A DNA stretch of 64,000 bases, taken from Drosophila miranda. Its lineage: Eukaryota; Arthropoda; Insecta; Diptera; Drosophilidae. A program made the position numbers and the translations under genes. The stretch lies in NCBI RefSeq assembly GCF_003369915.1, contig NW_022881625.1, positions 10,278,088 through 10,342,087 of the forward strand, written 5' to 3'. Positions 9,153-21,743 of this stretch are shown here, piece by piece (positions within the stretch are counted from its first letter, which is position 1; each line of letters starts with the position of its first letter). Below the pieces are notes generated by a model. It saw nothing but the letters and a program-made list of their open reading frames with translations, ran no database searches and was not told where the DNA came from.

Positions 9153-10494
9153 CTAATTGGCGTGGTATTTTTGGGTCATTAATGGCGTTGCCACTTGTCA
9201 GGTATTGGGGAATGGGTGATAGTTGGGAAAGAAGAAGAAGAGGGAAAGGTAAATATGCTAAAATAAATAACTAAAATTAATTAAATTACATTACAGCTAA
9301 GGACAATCTATCTACAATTACTACAAATAAGGACTACAAAACTACAGAGATATATACAAGGTAAAACAAACAATAATTACAATACATTTACACAACAATA
9401 AACATACTTAAATATCATTTATTTTTAACAGGAGGACAACTACAACAAAGCACCGGCCGGCATGGCAAACGCAATGCAGAACATTGCGCCGCATACCGGC
9501 CGGCTCTGTTGTCCCCCTGTGCAGGATTAGTGGCACCATCTGGGATCTTTGGTGGCGATGGCTGGACTTGGAGATGGCGTGCATCGTGGGCAAAGGTGTT
9601 CATTGACGAGCGGCTCTGGTCCGGCCGCCCACGTTGCATCTGTCGTTGGTTGGTGTTGGCTGCTGCACTCGAGTGGCACTGGTCCGGCCACCAAACTGCA
9701 TTGTCGTTGTGCTGGCGTTGACATTGAAAAGTGATGCCAACGAATCATGATATTGGCCGCATCCAAGTGGCGAACTGGTCCGGCCACCAGGATACGTTGT
9801 CGTTTTTGTTGTTGTTGGCCGCATCCGAGTGGCTGCTGGTCCGGCCACCCAGGATGCGCTGTCAGTTGGATTGGCCTGGCCTCCTCGGCCACGTTCATCG
9901 TCGGTTTTTAATGGCGTTTTGAGTGGCTGCTGGTCCGGCCACCCAGTTGAGGAGGTGTTTGCTTTGGCGTGTGATTTTAATTTGTTTATTTGCAGGTACT
10001 TGTCGGCGTTTGGATGTTGTTGCTGGCGACCCTTGTCTGATTTGTGTTGGCTTAAGAGACGTTTGCGGGTGAGTATTTGTGTTTATTGGCAGCCTCTCTC
10101 CTGATTCTCCTTCTTTTGCAGGATTTGCTGGCGTCCGGCGGCTCAACACCAGGCCATCCCGCCCTCACATAATTGGCATGAGAGACGGGTGTGACCCAGT
10201 GGAGCGGCAACAGGCGCCAGCATCTGTGTCGTCGTTGGAAATGGCAGCTGTTGGTTCGGATTGGCGTGACGTCACGGCCATGGTCAGGCGGCAGCGTCAT
10301 CAGATGAGGCCTCCTTTTCCGTCCCTTTGGCAGAAAATTGATGATGTTGATGGCGAGGCAGCTTCTTGTTGGTCAGCTCTGTCTGGTGATTGGCAGGTAA
10401 GTGTAGATTTCATGTGTTTTGGCCGTTTTTCGTTTTTGTCCGTATTGACGTCTTTTTCCTTTGTTGCAGTGGCTGTCTCTGGATCAACGATTGG
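9153..10494 (-). mobile_element. H2: 3' half of an H element, joined to U
   Basis: Minus-strand H fragment with the 3' region and GGCCGGACC repeats but no gag. Its inner end breaks after GATTGGC and joins the T upstream flank; H4 and H6 have the same join, so it predates the amplification. It is the H7 subtype (GTTGGTTCGGATTGG and WLSLDQ-type sequence after intron 2), not the H1 subtype. Candidate antisense introns are at 10069-10121 and 10397-10469. Confidence 0.6.
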
Positions 10495-10868
10495 CACCAC
10501 ATAGACGTCCCGGACTGACGGGGACAGACAGTTGGACAGCAAACTGACAGCGCCAACCGACTGCGAGCCCCAGCTCCAGCCCCACGTCCAGTCTTCCATC
10601 GAGGTCCCTTTGTCGGTGGAAAGTGCAGCCGGACATACCACAGGCTTCTCCCAGCTGTCAGTCCGAGGCACTTTACATAACATATTCTCCTACGAGCATG
10701 ATTCACATAAAAGGTACCCCAATCGCAAAGCAGGCCTCGAAGTAGGCCTTTAATTGGACGTTACAGGAACCCCACCCGTTCGGCATAAACAGTCGGGCTT
10801 TGGAAGGAAGCACATCTCGAAAAAAAAATAAAAAATAAATCCGTAAAATCGTTGTGAAAAAAGTAAAA
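10495..10868 (+). other. U1: T upstream flank
   Basis: About 370 bp before the T2 ATG, shared with U2 (32607-32993) and U3 (43533-43905). It ends in an A-rich leader just before the ATG. TCAGTC, which fits the Drosophila initiator consensus, occurs near 10660, but no TATA box or downstream promoter element is evident. U2 carries an extra 12-bp tandem unit (CAGCCCCAGCTC). No coding signal. Confidence 0.45.
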
Positions 10869-10962
10869 ATGTCTGATGTGAAAATAAAATTCGATTGGGG
10901 CGACGCCAGTGTGGATCAGCCCATGCCACAGGCCTTCAAGGAGAAGGAGGTGGCCAAGGCCA
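10869..10962 (+). pseudogene. T2: truncated TPX2-like copy
   Basis: The ATG at 10869 and the first 31 codons match T4 exactly in protein sequence (MSDVKIKFDWG to EVAKA). After GGCCAAGGCC at 10962 the sequence switches to X3. The TPX2-like motifs are missing, so this is a 5' remnant. An open frame continues into X3 to 11351, but that is fusion sequence without recognisable content. Confidence 0.65.
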
Positions 10963-12040
10963 CCGTTTGCACTCGGGCGCGACGTTCCTGGTACAGCTTC
11001 TTCCTTCTCTCTCTCTTTCCAGTGCAACGGCGGCGGGGTTTGCATCATTTTGCGGCTCTTTTTGACTTGTGTCTGTGTACCCGACGAGTGCTTGTATTTT
11101 CTGTTTATAAGTGTGTATCACACACAACGTGTCTGTGCGTGTTTTTTCTGCTTGTGTACGTACTGCGCACGGACAAGGCGACGCTGCGGCGCGACAATGA
11201 ATTTCACAATTTTCCAACCGAATTAAACGACCGATCTTTTTTAAACTCCGTGTCTACTGTTAGGCTCACAGAATTTGGATTGTTCAACTTAATGTTTATA
11301 GCCACCAACAACAACTTTACAACTTTATGTAGCTACAAACAACAACTTTAACAACTTTTCAACAATCCTCTTCTTGCATCAGCTTCTGCTTTCTTCTGTT
11401 TTTCTTTTTCACACCCCCCGACCTCTGTATTCGACGCGGACGAGCCCCCAAATGTAAGATTAATAATAATGTATCGTTTATTAATAGTGTTTTTCGAAAA
11501 AGAGTACAAAGTGTATGATTTAAGATGTGCAATTAATGAGTCTGTTCTTCCGACTTTTTGTTCAACTTTCTGCTTCTACTTCCAACAACCGACTCCCGTA
11601 TCGATAACCCCTTATCGGATAGGTCTTTTAAACATCGGTTAAGTCTGGTTATATCGGTTAGGTCTTATCGATGGTATCTTAAGTTCAAATGTTAATTTAG
11701 ATGGGATAGTGCTAACTGCTTGATACACTGTCCTTTACATATATTTCAAATCAATTGTCAATTGGGAATCTGCAAAGCAAAAATTTAGATGCCGGTCGCA
11801 CCATAAATTTTCTAATTCAATTATAAAATATCTTATGTACATACATATGTACATATATATTAAAGTTTATTACATTCGTATATTGCATGAGGGTTTTCAA
11901 AATTACTGTTGCCTTGATGTCTTGGTGGCAAGCTTCTTAGAAAAGTGTTAGTACTCTTAAAGGGCACGCAAGTGCCTACTTAGTCCTACTAGAATGCCTT
12001 GCTTAACAAACACTCACACCCACTTAGTTATAAAAAAAAA
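10963..12040 (-). mobile_element. X3: reversed LTR-element 5' fragment fused to T2
   Basis: Reverse-oriented X. The tRNA-Pro-like primer site lies near 11430-11445 (the neighbouring leader has CCCCCCGACC where X4 has ACACTCCGAG). It extends about 200 bp further into the element than the other copies, with pyrimidine-rich, TG-rich sequence of unknown content. A block of about 20 bp (GAATACTCTCATGGAC region) is missing from the LTR near 11803. Confidence 0.5.
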
Positions 12041-12997
12041 AACGAGGGGGAACGTTGTGAGTTGCTGCGGACACCGCAACTCTACGGTTATACCCGATAC
12101 TAAGTCAGTATGGCTCTCCTCAGGCAGTCGCCGCTAATATTAAACGACACGACAAAGAGTGCGTGCGAGAGAGACAGAAAATCAGTCTGAGCGTGACGTC
12201 GGGCGCTGCGTTGCCACTGCAAATTGATTTGTTCCTATTGGCTATAAAAATGATCTGATCTGATCCAGATTCAGATTCAGCAATCTGATAGATATGGTCA
12301 TTATCTATGATTCTGCGTTTTTAGTTTTCTCGAATGTGCAATATTGTGGATGCAACAAATTTTCGTTCTTTGTGGGGGCGGAAGGGGGTGGGGCGAAATT
12401 CTGAGATATACGTTTTATAGTGAGATCTAACAGAAGTGCGGATACCAAATTTGGTTACTCTAGCCTTAATAGTCTCTGCGATTTTTGGATGCCCCAGATT
12501 TTCGTCCTTTGCGTGGGCGGAAGGGGGTGGGGCGAAATTTGGACACGAAACTGTCAAGGTCCGATATCACAGGAGTGTGGATACCAAATTTGGTTGCTCT
12601 GGCTCTTATAGGTTCTGAGTTCCTTGAACTCATATTTTGCAATTGGCAAAACCGACCATGAAACCTGTGTGTTAGAGAGAGACAGAGCGAGAAAGAATGA
12701 AATTGTTTTCTTGATTCTGGCTATAATAATTATACGATCTGGTTCAGATTTTGCACTCTAGAAGATATAGTCATCTTCTACGATTCTGAGTTTTTAGTTT
12801 TATAGTCTTTGAGCACTAGGCGCTGAAGGGGACGGACGGACGGACAGACAGACAGGGCTCAATCGACTCGGCTATTGATGCTGATCAAGAATATATATAC
12901 TTTATGGGGTCGGAAACGATCCCTTCTGGACGTTACACACATCCACTTTTACCACAAATCGAATATACCCCAATACTCATTTTGAGTATCGGGTATA
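12041..12997 (-). mobile_element. D3: DINE-1-like copy, reversed
   Basis: Starts with the hairpin end (AACGAGGGGG) and ends GGGTATA. It has the full TATACCCC...CAAGAATATATATAC end and a GGACGGAC/AGACAGAC microsatellite. It directly abuts D4 with no spacer: the GGGTATA of D3 runs into the ACGAGGGGG of D4. Confidence 0.75.
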
Positions 12998-14102
12998 ACG
13001 AGGGGGAACGTTGTGAGTTGCTGCGGACACCGCAACTCTACAGTTATACCCGATACTAAGTCAGTATGGCTCTCCTCCGGCAGACGCCGCTAATATTAAA
13101 CGACACGACAAAGAGTGCGTGCGAGATAGACAGAAAATCAGTCTGAGCGTGACGACGGGCGCTGCGTAGCCACTGCAAATTGATTTGTTACTATTGGCTA
13201 TAAAAATGATCTGATCTGATCCAGATTCAGCAATCTGATAGCTATGGTCAGTATCTATGATTCTGCGTTTTTAGTTTTCTCGAATGTGCAATATTGTGGA
13301 TGCAACAGATTTTCGTCCTTTGTGTGGGCGGAAGGGGGCGGGGCGAAATTTTGAGATACACGTTTTATAGTAAGATCTAACTGGAGTGCGGATATTAAAT
13401 TTGGTTACTCTAGCCTTAATAGTCTCTGAGATTTTTGAATATCCCCAGATTTTCGTCCTTTGCGGGGCGGAAGGGGGTGTGGCGAAATTTTGAAACAAAC
13501 TCGTCTCGGTCCGATATATTAGGAGTATGGATACCAAATTTGGTTGCTCTAGCTTTTGTAGTCTCTGAGATCTAGGCGCTAATGTTTTACTCTAAGCAAA
13601 GCCGCCTATGCTACGTGTGTGTTAGAGAGAGACAGGGCGAGAAAAAATGAAATTGTTTTCTTGATGCTGGCTATAATAATAATACGATCCAATTCAGATT
13701 CCGCAGTCTTAAAGACATAGTCATTCTCTACAATTCTACGGTTTAGTTTTTTCATATCTTTAAAATTGTGGATGCCACAGATTTTCGTCCTTTGTGGGGG
13801 CGGAAGTGGGCGGGGCGAAGTTTTGAAATATTTTTGTAGCAGTGACATACCACAGAAGTCTGGGTCCAAAACATCGTTGCTCTAGCTCTTATAGTCTTTG
13901 AGCACTAGGCGCTGAAGGGGACGGACAGACGGACGGACGGACAGACGGACAGACAGACAGGGCTCGATCGACTCGGCTATTGATGCTGATCAAGAATATA
14001 TATACTTTATGGGGTCGGAAACGATTCCTTCTGGACGTTACACACATCCACTTTTACCACAAATCTAATATACCCCAATACTCATTTTGAGTATCGGTTA
14101 TA
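12998..14102 (-). mobile_element. D4: full-length DINE-1-like copy, reversed
   Basis: At about 1,105 bp this is among the longest copies, with three related blocks around the GGACGAAAATCTG motif, a GGACAGACGG microsatellite near 13918-13958 and both ends. It is the second half of a head-to-tail D pair, the repeating theme to 25.6 kb. Confidence 0.75.
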
Positions 14103-14564
14103 ACAAGCAATCTAATATAATCTAATGTAATTAATAGGGAATAAACGCAACGTACCAGCGGAAAAACGAATCACTTGTCTTTCTCTCAAGCTTCGCGCGC
14201 GCTTTTTGTCTATCCATCATTCCACGCATTCATACTCACACACACTTGCATGCCCTTTAAGAGTACTAACACTTTTCTAAGAAGCTTGCCACCAAGACAT
14301 CAAGGCAACAGTAATTTTGAAAACCCTCATGCAATATATGAATGTAATAAACTTTAATATTTATGTACATATGTATGTACATAAGATATTTTATAATTGA
14401 ATTAGAAAATTTATGGGTATTGTCCATGAGAGTATTCAAAGTGCGACCGGCATCTAAATTTTGCTTTGCAGATTCCCGTCGGAAAGCGCGCGATTGACAA
14501 TTGATTTGAAATATATGTAAAACCAATTCCATTTATATTTATGCTTATTTATTTAAGTATATAT
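14103..14564 (+). repeat. Leader segment containing an X-LTR-like block
   Basis: Between D4 and the G1 LTR. The part from about 14246 to 14520 closely matches the X LTR (CCCTTTAAGAGTACTAAC to AAATATATGTAAA) but carries an extra 15 bp (GTCGGAAAGCGCGCG). This suggests an older X-related LTR served as target for G1. Same segment at 18008-18469 and 21744-22205. No gene. Confidence 0.45.
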
Positions 14565-15243
14565 AGTGACATATCTATAGTCCATGCTCCGCATACCCTT
14601 GTCTATGTCTATTACCCTGCACCCACAATACTATAAACAATACGACACCCCCAGCTTCGAACCCTCATAAACAATCTCACGCTCGAAATGGACCACGCGT
14701 AGCCGATTGCAGGCAATGTAAACAAACACCCTAAACTGGAAGTTGAACATAAAACAATAGATGCCGCACTAGAATCCAGCCGCACCAGAATCAGGCCACT
14801 CTTCAGAGATCAATTACTAATCGATTCTCAAGAATCACACCATCCTAGCTGACCAATCAGAGGCCCTATTCTCAGCCACCCCCAAGTAATGCAACACCGC
14901 TCATACGCAGCGGAAGCCTTTCATCAAAAGCCGCCTTTCCCACATATCGATCGAGTCACGTACTCCATCACCGAAGCCGAAGTCGAAGCCAACGCCTCCG
15001 AATCCAAATCCGAATCCCAAACCGAGCATCATAATATAAATAGTCTACATCTAAGAAGCCAGCTCAGTTCTGTTCAAGACAAACGTCAATCGCGACACCG
15101 TCGGAGAATTCAACCAAAGTTAATTCCGTTCAAGACATCAGACCTCAGTCATCGTCGGGGAAATAATTAACCAATGTACGCTAAGTTTAAGTGAAAGAAT
15201 AAAACCTTTTTTAAAACTTAAACCGAAGTGTCGCATATTTAAC
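14565..15243 (+). mobile_element. G1 LTR (17.6/297-type)
   Basis: LTR of about 679 bp starting AGTGACATATC right after TATATATA and ending TTAACT against TGGCGCAGTCGG at 15244, a primer site typical of the 17.6/297 group. AGTGAC ends and insertion into TATATA are hallmarks of that group. AATAAA occurs near 15199. No downstream LTR is present. Confidence 0.65.
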
Positions 15244-15469
15244 TGGCGCAGTCGGTAGGATCTCAGTTAAAACTGAATCCTTTTTTTTAAGACGATCAAT
15301 TGGCGTAGTGACAGTTACAGTGCGTAATAACCTACAGTGATCAGAGAAAAAGTAACGCTAATACTAAAGAGATCCGCCAAAGAATCTACACACGATTGAA
15401 CTCAATTAATATTAAAAAAAAAAATAAATAAATAAAAAGAAATCAACAGAAATACACCTGAACCAAGCC

Positions 15470-15913
15470 TTGAAGTCAATCAGGCAAATTCCACAATACG
15501 ACGGATGCCAAGAACGCCTAAGCTCGTTCATAAGCAGGATTGAGTACATCTCCGAATTGTACCCAACAGAAGACATCCGGCAACAAAGCATCATGTACGG
15601 AGCCACTGAGGGTCAACTGGGCGGACGAGCACAACTTTTATCACAAAGCCTTCAACCCAACACCTGGACCGATCTAAAAGCAGCCCTAATAAGCAAATTC
15701 AACAACCACACTCCATACGAAACGCTGCTACAACAATTACACGACACCAAATTCAATGGGAATATTCGTAAGTTCGTAGAGGAACTAGAAATTAAGTCAA
15801 ATGTTATAGTAAGTAAACTAAATCTGGAGACTAGCCCAGAAAATAAGATAATCTTTAAAAACGCTCTGGCAAATGCCACCAGACATACCACCAGAAGATG
15901 CTCCACCCAATAA
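15470..15913 (+). pseudogene. G1 gag fragment (17.6/297-like)
   Basis: The reading frame includes IPQYDG, a following FISRIEYI helix-like stretch and PNTWTDLKAAL, resembling the amino half of gag in 17.6/297-group LTR elements. No in-frame ATG precedes it. After the codons for KNALAN the frame shifts (MPPDIPPEDAPP continues in another frame) and the element stops at 15950 where D5 begins. The rest of gag, all of pol and the 3' LTR are absent. Confidence 0.55.
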
Positions 15914-15950
15914 ACTGTTCATCATTTTAGCAAAGAAAGACATAATCTAG

Positions 15951-16901
15951 AACGAGGGGGAACGTTGTGAGTTGCTGCGGAGAGCGCAACTCTACAGTTA
16001 TACCCGATACTAAGTCAGTATGGCTCTCCTCCGGCAGACGCCGCTAATATTAAACGACACGACAAAGAGTGCGTGCGAGAGAGACAGAAAATCAGTCTGA
16101 GCGTGACGTCGGGGCTGCGTAGCCAGTGCAAATTGATTTGTTCCTTTTGGCTATAAAAATGATCTGATCTGATCCAGATTCCAGCAATCTGATAGATAGG
16201 GTGATTATCTATGATTCTGCGTTTTTAGTTTTCTCGAATGTGCAATATTGTGGATGCAACAAATTTTCGTTCTTTGTGGGGGCGGAAGGGGGTGGGGCGA
16301 AATTCTGAGATATACGTTTTATAGTGAGATCTAACAGAAGTGCGGATACCAAATTTGGTTACTCTAGCCTTAATAGTCTCTGCGATTTTTGGATGCCCCA
16401 GATTTTCGTCCTTTGCGTGGGCGGAAGGGGGTGGGGCGAAATTTGGACACGAAACTGTCAAGGTCCGATATCACAGGAGTGTGGATACCAAATTTGGTTG
16501 CTCTGGCTCTTATAGGTTCTGAGTTCCTTGAACTCATATTTTGCAATTGGCAAAACCGACCATGAAACCTGTGTGTTAGAGAGAGACAGAGCGAGAAAGA
16601 ATGAAATTGTTTTCTTGATTCTGGCTATAATAATTATACGATCTGGTTCAGATTTTGCACTCTAGAAGATATAGTCATCTTCTACGATTCTGAGTTTTTA
16701 GTTTTATAGTCTTTGAGCACTAGGCGCTGAAGGGGACGGACGGACGGACAGACAGAGAGGGCTCAATCGACTCGGCTATTGATGCTGATCAAGAATATAT
16801 ATACTTTATGGGGTCGGAAACGATCACTTCTGGACGTTACACACATCCACTTTTACCACAAATCGAATATACCCCAATACTCATTTTGAGTATCGGGTAT
16901 A
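15951..16901 (-). mobile_element. D5: DINE-1-like copy, reversed
   Basis: Starts AACGAGGGGG directly after the G1 gag remnant. It is near-identical to D3, including GCGGAGAGCGCAAC-type variation in the hairpin loop, and runs straight into D6. Confidence 0.75.
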
Positions 16902-18007
16902 ACGAGGGGGAACGTTGTGAGTTGCTGCGGACACCGCAACTCTACAGTTATACCCGATACTAAGTCAGTATGGCTCTCCTCCGGCAGACGCCGCTAATAT
17001 TAAACGACACGACAAAGAGTGCGTGCGAGAGAGACAGAAAATCAGTCTGAGCGTGACGTCGGGCGCTGCGTAGCCACTGCAAATTGATTTGTTCCTATTG
17101 GCTATAAAAATTGTCTGATCTGATCTAGATTCAGCAATCTGATAGATATGGTCAGTATCTATGATTCTGCGTTTTTAGTTTTCTCGAATGTGCAATATTG
17201 TGGATGCAACAGATTTTCGTCCTTTGTGTGGGCGGAAGGGGGTGGAGCGAAATTTTGAGATACACGTTTTATAGTAAGATCTAACAGGAGTGCGGATACC
17301 AAATTTGCTTACTCTAGCCCTAATAGTCTCTGAGATTTTTGAATATCCCCAGATTTTCGTCCTTTGCGGGGGCGGAAGGGGGTGTGGCGAAATTTTGAAA
17401 CAAACTCGTCTCGGTCCGATATATTAGGAGTGTGGATACCAAATTTGGTTGCTCTAGCCTTTGTAGTCTCTGAGATCTAGGCGCTAATGTTTTACTCTAA
17501 GCAAAGCCGCCTATGCTACGTGTGTGTTAGAGAGAGACAGGGCGAGAAAAAATGAAATTGTTTTCTTGATGCTGGCTATAATAATAATACGATCCAATTC
17601 AGATTCCGCAGTCTTAAAGACATGGTCATTCTCTACAATTCTACGTTTTAGTTTTTTCATATCTTTAAAATTGTGGATGCCACAGATTTTCGTAATTTGT
17701 GGGGGCGGAAGTGGGCGGGGCGAAGTTTTGAAATATTTTTGTAGCAGTGACATACCACAGAAGTCTGGGTCCAAAACATCGTTGCTCTAGCTCTTATAGT
17801 CTTTGAGCACTAGGCGCTGAAGGGGACGGACAGACGGACGGACGGACAGACGGACAGACAGACATGGCTCGATCGACTCGGCTATTGATGCTGATCAAGA
17901 ATATATATACTTTATGGGGTCGGAAACGATTCCTTCTGGACGTTACACACATCCACTTTTACCCCAAATCTAATATACCCCAATACTCATTTTGAGTATC
18001 GGTTATA
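16902..18007 (-). mobile_element. D6: full-length DINE-1-like copy, reversed
   Basis: Partner of D5 and near-identical to D4 and D8; it ends GTATCGGTTATA. Shared variants with D8 (TAAAAATTGTCTGATC, CGTAATTTG) separate these two from D4. Confidence 0.75.
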
Positions 18008-19575
18008 ACAAGCAATCTAATATAATCTAATGTAATTAATAGGGAATAAACGCAACGTACCAGCGGAAAAACGAATCACTTGTCTTTCTCTCAAGCTTCG
18101 CGCGCGCTTTTTGTCTATCCATCATTCCACGCATTCATACTCACACACACTTGCATGCCCTTTAAGAGTACTAACACTTTTCTAAGAAGCTTGCCACCAA
18201 GACATCAAGGCAACAGTAATTTTGAAAACCCTCATGCAATATATGAATGTAATAAACTTTAATATTTATGTACATATGTATGTACATAAGATATTTTATA
18301 ATTGAATTAGAAAATTTATGGGTATTGTCCATGAGAGTATTCAAAGTGCGACCGGCATCTAAATTTTGCTTTGCAGATTCCCGTCGGAAAGCGCGCGATT
18401 GACAATTGATTTGAAATATATGTAAAACCAATTCCATTTATATTTATGCTTATTTATTTAAGTATATATAGTGACATATCTATAGTCCATGCTCCGCATA
18501 CCCTTGTCTATGTCTATTACCCTGCACCCACAATACTATAAACAATACGACACCCCCAGCTTCGAACCCTCATAAACAATCTCACGCTCGAAATGGACCA
18601 CGCGTAGCCGATTGCAGGCAATGTAAACAAACACCCTAAACTGGAAGTTGAACATAAAACAATAGATGCCGCACTAGAATCCAGCCGCACCAGAATCAGG
18701 CCACTCTTCAGAGATCAATTACTAATCGATTCTCAAGAATCAGAGGCCCTATTCTCAGCCACCCCCAAGTAATGCAACACCGCTCATACGCAGCGGAAGC
18801 CTTTCATCAAAAGCCGCCTTTCCCACATATCGATCGAGTCACGTACTCCATCACCGAAGCCGAAGTCGAAGCCAAATCCGAATCCCAAACCGAGCATCAT
18901 AATATAAATAGTCTACATCTAAGAAGCCAGCTCAGTTCTGTTCAAGACAAACGTCAATCGCGACACCGTCGGAGAATTCAACCAAAGTTAATTCCGTTCA
19001 AGACATCAGACCTCAGTCATCGTCGGGGAAATAATTAACCAATGTACGCTAAGTTTAAGTGAAAGAATAAAACCTTTTTTAAAACTTAAACCGAAGTGTC
19101 GCATATTTAACTGGCGCAGTCGGTAGGATCTCAGTTAAAACTGAATCCTTTTTTTTAAGACGATCAATTGGCGTAGTGACAGTTACAGTGCGTAATAACC
19201 TACAGTGATCAGAGAAAAAGTAACGCTAATACTAAAGAGATCCGCCAAAGAATCTACACACGATTGAACTCAATTAATATTAAAAAAAAAAATAAATAAA
19301 TAAAAAGAAATCAACAGAAATACACCTGAACCAAGCCTTGAAGTCAATCAGGCAAATTCCACAATACGACGGATGCCAAGAACGCCTAAGCTCGTTCATA
19401 AGCAGGATTGAGTACATCTCCGAATTGTACCCAACAGAAGACATCCGGCAACAAAGCATCATGTACGGAGCCACTGAGGGTCAACTGGGCGGACGAGCAC
19501 AACTTTTATCACAAAGCCTTCAACCCAACACCTGGACCGATCTAAAAGCAGCCCTAAAAGCAGCCTAATAAGCCC
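18008..19575 (+). mobile_element. G2: second 17.6/297-like 5' fragment
   Basis: Contains the X-like leader (18008-18469), an LTR at 18470-19111 (AGTGAC start; primer site TGGCGCAGTCGG at 19112) and a gag frame from 19338. Compared with G1 the LTR lacks about 22 bp (GACCAATC region) and 15 bp (near CCGAATCC). Gag is cut after TDLKAAL and joined to the middle of D7 at about 19575. Confidence 0.6.
19338..19568 (+). pseudogene. G2 gag fragment, further truncated
   Basis: Same frame as the G1 gag, identical through WTDLKAAL. A small duplication (CTAAAAGCAGCC repeated) then leads to a stop at 19566-19568. About 75 residues kept in G1 and G3 are gone. Confidence 0.55.
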
Positions 19576-20637
19576 TACTAAGTCAGTATGGCTCTCCTCC
19601 GGCAGACGCCGCTAATATTAAACGACACGACAAGGAGTGCGTGCGAGAGAGACAGAAAATCAGTCTGAGCGTGACGTCGGGGGCTGCGTAGCCAGTGCAA
19701 ATTGATTTGTTCCTTTTGGCTATAAAAATGATCTGATCTGATCCAGATTCCAGCAATCTGATAGATATGGTCATTATCTATGATTCTGCGTTTTTAGTTT
19801 TCTCGAATGTGCAATATTGTGAATGCAACAGATTTTCGTCCTTTGTGGGGGCGGAAAAGGGTGGGGCGAAATTCTAAGATATACGTTTTATAGTGAGATC
19901 TAACAGAAGTGCGGATACCAAATTTGGTTACTCTAGCCCTAATAGTCTCTGAGATTTGTGGATGCCCCAGATTTTCGTCCTTTGCGGGGGCGGAAGGGGT
20001 TGTGGCGAAATTTGGACACGAAACGATCAAGGTCCGATATCACAGGAGTGTGGATACCAAATTTGGTTGCTCTGGCTTTTATAGGTTCTGAGATCCTTGA
20101 ACTCATATTTTGTAATTGGCAAAGCCGACCATGAAACCTGTGTGTTAGAGAGAGACAGAGCGAGAAAGAATGAAATTGTTTTCTTGATTCTGGCTATAAT
20201 AATTATACGATCTAGTTGAGATTTTACACTCTAGAACATATAGAACATATCCTCTACGATTCTGCGTTTTTGGTTTTATCGTATCTTTAAAAATGTGGAT
20301 GCCACAGATTTTCGTCCTTTGTGGGGGCGGAAGTGGGCGGGGCGAAGGTTTGAAATATTTTTGTAGCAGTGACATATCACAGAAGTCTGGGTCCAAAACA
20401 TTGTTGCTCTAGCTTTTATAGTCTTTGAGCACTAGGCGCTGAAGGGGACGGACAGACGGACAGACGGACGGACGGACAGACGGACAGACAGACATGGCTC
20501 AATCGACTCGGCTATTGATGCTGATCAAGAATATATATACTTTATGGGGTCGGAAACGATTCCTTTTGGACGTTACACACATCCACTTTTACCAAAAATC
20601 TAATATACCCCAATACTCATTTTGAGTATCGGGTATA
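19576..20637 (-). mobile_element. D7: DINE-1-like copy, end-truncated
   Basis: Lacks the hairpin end: it starts at TACTAAGTCAG, internal to the normal end, because the G2 deletion removed it. The rest is complete, with a longer microsatellite (about 20445-20493) and ending GGGTATA against D8. A local duplication (AACATATAGAACATAT) lies near 20236. Confidence 0.7.
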
Positions 20638-21743
20638 ACGAGGGGGAACGTTGTGAGTTGCTGCGGACACCGCAACTCTACAGTTATACCCGATACTAAG
20701 TCAGTATGGCTCTCCTCCGGCAGACGCCGCTAATATTAAACGACACGACAAAGAGTGCGTGCGAGAGAGACAGAAAATCAGTCTGAGCGTGACGTCGGGC
20801 GCTGCGTAGCCACTGCAAATTGATTTGTTCCTATTGGCTATAAAAATTGTCTGATCTGATCTAGATTCAGCAATCTGATAGATATGGTCAGTATCTATGA
20901 TTCTGCGTTTTTAGTTTTCTCGAATGTGCAATATTGTGGATGCAACAGATTTTCGTCCTTTGTGTGGGCGGAAGGGGGTGGGGCGAAATTTTGAGATACA
21001 CGTTTTATAGTAAGATCTAACAGGAGTGCGGATACCAAATTTGCTTACTCTAGCCTTAATAGTCTCTGAGATTTTTGAATATCCCCAGATTTTCGTCCTT
21101 TGCGGGGGCGGAAGGGGGTGTGGCGAAATTTTGAAACAAACTCGTCTCGGTCCGATATATTAGGAGTGTGGATACCAAATTTGGTTGCTCTAGCTTTTGT
21201 AGTCTCTGAGATCTAGGCGCTAATGTTTTACTCTAAGCAAAGCCGCCTATGCTACGTGTGTGTTAGAGAGAGACAGGGCGAGAAAAAATGAAATTGTTTT
21301 CTTGATGCTGGCTATAATAATAATACGATCCAATTCAGATTCCGCAGTCTTAAAGACATGGTCATTCTCTACAATTCTACGTTTTAGTTTTTTCATATCT
21401 TTAAAATTGTGGATGCCACAGATTTTCGTAATTTGTGGGGGCGGAAGTGGGCGGGGCGAAGTTTTGAAATATTTTTGTAGCAGTGACATACCACAGAAGT
21501 CTGGGTCCAAAACATCGTTGCTCTAGCTCTTATAGTCTTTGAGCACTAGGCGCTGAAGGGGACGGACAGACGGACGGACGGACAGACGGACAGACAGACA
21601 TGGCTCGATCGACTCGGCTATTGATGCTGATCAAGAATATATATACTTTATGGGGTCGGAAACGATTCCTTCTGGACGTTACACACATCCACTTTTACCA
21701 CAAATCTAATATACCCCAATACTCATTTTGAGTATCGGTTATA
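20638..21743 (-). mobile_element. D8: full-length DINE-1-like copy, reversed
   Basis: Near-identical to D6 and in the same position relative to G3 as D6 is to G2. The spacing D6 to D8 is 3,736 bp. Confidence 0.75.

Noticed and set aside
13918..13960. GGACAGACGG microsatellites as separate loci
   Set aside because: They are the internal microsatellite of the DINE-1-like element and occur at the same position in each full copy.
17524..17790. Repeated 60-90 codon frames in the DINE copies
   Set aside because: DINE-1-type elements are non-coding; these frames lie across the repeated GGACGAAAATC blocks on both strands and carry no domain.
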